Both the position numbers and the translations under genes were made by a program. Of a DNA stretch of 31,149 nucleotides, positions 30,277-31,149 are shown one piece after another. Source of the DNA: Oscillospiraceae bacterium (GTDB taxonomy: Bacteria; Bacillota_A; Clostridia; Oscillospirales; Oscillospiraceae); the NCBI GenBank assembly GCA_024690695.1, contig JAILOS010000055.1, positions 1 through 31,149 of the forward strand, read 5' to 3'. Within the stretch, counting starts at the first letter, position 1. The number at the start of each line of letters is the position of its first letter. Below the pieces are notes generated by a model that worked only from the letters and a program-made list of their open reading frames with translations, was not told the origin of the DNA and made no database searches.

Positions 30277-31149
30277 ATTCATCTCTACCTTGACCTTCCC
30301 GTCCTCTGCCGAGAGCGCGACTGTGCGGATATGCTCATAGCGGCGGTCAACGAGCTGGGCGGCGATGGCGTCCTCGATCTGCTTCTGGATGACGCGGCGG
30401 AGATTGCGCGCGCCGTAGGTGATCGAATAGGCCTCCTTGACCAGATGGTCGATCAGGGCCTCGTCCCAGCTGAGCGCGATGTCCTTCTCCGCGATCAGCT
30501 CCCTGAGCTCGCCGAGCATCAGCGCCGCGATGCTGCGGAAGTTTTCCTCGGTCAGCGGATTGAAGCAGACGATCTCGTCCACGCGGTTGATGAATTCCGG
30601 GCGCAGGAACTCGCCGAGCGCCTTCATGCTGCGCTCGCGGCTCATCTCGCCGAGGGTCCCGCCGAAGCCGACGCTGCCGGTCTTGCGGTTGCTGCCGGCG
30701 TTGGTGGTCATGATGATGACGGTGTTTTCAAAGTTCACGGTGCGGCCCTGCGCGTCGGTGATGCGGCCGTCGTCGAGGATCTGCAGGAGGATGTTCATCA
30801 CGTCCGGGTGCGCCTTTTCGATCTCGTCGAAGAGCACGACGCTGTAGGGCTTGCGGCGGATCTTCTCGGTGAGCTGTCCGGCCTCGTCGTAGCCGACGTA
30901 GCCCGGGGGCGAGCCGATGATGCGTGAGACGGAGAACTTCTCCATGAACTCGGACATGTCGAGGCGGATCAGGCTCTCGGGGCTGTCGAAGAGGTCGGCC
31001 GCGAGGCGCTTGACCAGCTCCGTCTTGCCGACGCCGGTGCCGCCGACGAAGATGAAGCTCACCGGCTTGCGCTTGACCTGCAGGCCGACGCGGCTGCGCT
31101 TGATGGCGGCGCAGACGGCGGCCACGGCCTCGTCCTGGCCGACGATGTG
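30274..31149 (-). CDS. Clp/Hsp100 AAA+ unfoldase, C-terminal part (ClpC/ClpA-like)
   Basis: The gene continues past the window edge; 291 residues of the second AAA+ domain are present. They begin HIVGQDEAVAAV and contain Walker A FVGGTGVGKTELVK, RLDMSEFMEKFSVSRIIGSPPGYVGYDEAGQLTE, Walker B SVVLFDEIEKAHPDV, sensor 1 TNAGS, arginine-finger region FLRPEFINRVDEIV and sensor 2 YGARNLRRVIQKQIED. After TTNAGS an insertion has SVGFGG; a VGF loop here is how ClpC binds ClpP, so this is probably a ClpP-partner unfoldase rather than the disaggregase ClpB. The stop codon TAG lies in the right arm of the adjacent repeat. The first AAA+ domain and N-domain are outside the window. Confidence 0.92.
   Translation of the reverse strand, partial: HIVGQDEAVAAVCAAIKRSRVGLQVKRKPVSFIFVGGTGVGKTELVKRLAADLFDSPESLIRLDMSEFMEKFSVSRIIGSPPGYVGYDEAGQLTEKIRRKPYSVVLFDEIEKAHPDVMNILLQILDDGRITDAQGRTVNFENTVIIMTTNAGSNRKTGSVGFGGTLGEMSRERSMKALGEFLRPEFINRVDEIVCFNPLTEENFRSIAALMLGELRELIAEKDIALSWDEALIDHLVKEAYSITYGARNLRRVIQKQIEDAIAAQLVDRRYEHIRTVALSAEDGKVKVEMN

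Noticed and set aside
30160..30280. Short GGAATGA direct repeats resembling a CRISPR or tandem-repeat array
   Set aside because: Units of about 7-10 nt without unique spacers, arranged as two inverted arms; no cas genes.

Overview
The window is gene-dense, GC-rich bacterial chromosome, most likely from a high-GC member of the Clostridia (Oscillospiraceae-like). The evidence is the two-subunit glycine decarboxylase (GcvPA/GcvPB), a tandem glycine riboswitch, a T-box leader, DnaD plus DnaI-like helicase loaders, an mreC-mreD-PBP2 block that ends in an MgsA-family gene, a VGF-loop Clp ATPase, and intergenic palindromic repeats of kinds common in gut Clostridia. The taxonomic call is inference. 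I saw no tRNA, rRNA, CRISPR array, transposase or prophage gene.

Layout. (1) 1-6861, minus strand: a glycine-cleavage operon. A TTGACA/TATACT promoter is followed by a tandem glycine riboswitch with an intrinsic terminator, then a GcvT-GlyA (SHMT) fusion, gcvH, an isochorismatase-like hydrolase, gcvPA, gcvPB and the start of a dihydrolipoamide dehydrogenase. (2) 6886-11277, minus: separately promoted housekeeping genes malQ, a small MscS channel, yqgF/ruvX and folC. (3) 11289-14389, minus: dnaD-like, dnaI/dnaC-like and a DUF2804 gene, bounded downstream by a 15-bp perfect inverted repeat. (4) 14381-21209, plus: from a promoter overlapping the divergent dnaD promoter run a U32 peptidase-family RNA-hydroxylation-type gene, maf, mreC, mreD and PBP2. 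Then comes a separately promoted MgsA-like gene whose key active-site residues are replaced. (5) 21228-26113, plus: hisS, aspS, a REP-like palindrome that doubles as a terminator, and a comM/yifB ATPase. (6) 26144-27856, plus: a promoter, a T-box leader with a UGG (Trp) specifier, and a stand-alone trpB2. (7) 27857-28623: no gene, a composite of palindromes bounded by 24-bp perfect inverted repeats. (8) 28624-31149, minus: a Clp/Hsp100 C-terminal half, a small inverted-repeat element, then a tightly overlapping macro domain / rhomboid / DUF523 operon.

How the parts fit. Region 1 contains all glycine-cleavage components plus the serine-forming enzyme, under glycine control. Its fusion would place the methylene-THF-producing (GcvT) and methylene-THF-consuming (SHMT) active sites on one chain. 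FolC nearby polyglutamylates the same cofactor. Regions 3-4 combine replication initiation, envelope elongation and ribosome modification. The most unusual items are the GcvT-GlyA fusion, the altered MgsA-like protein, and the palindrome-rich element between trpB2 and the DUF523 gene.
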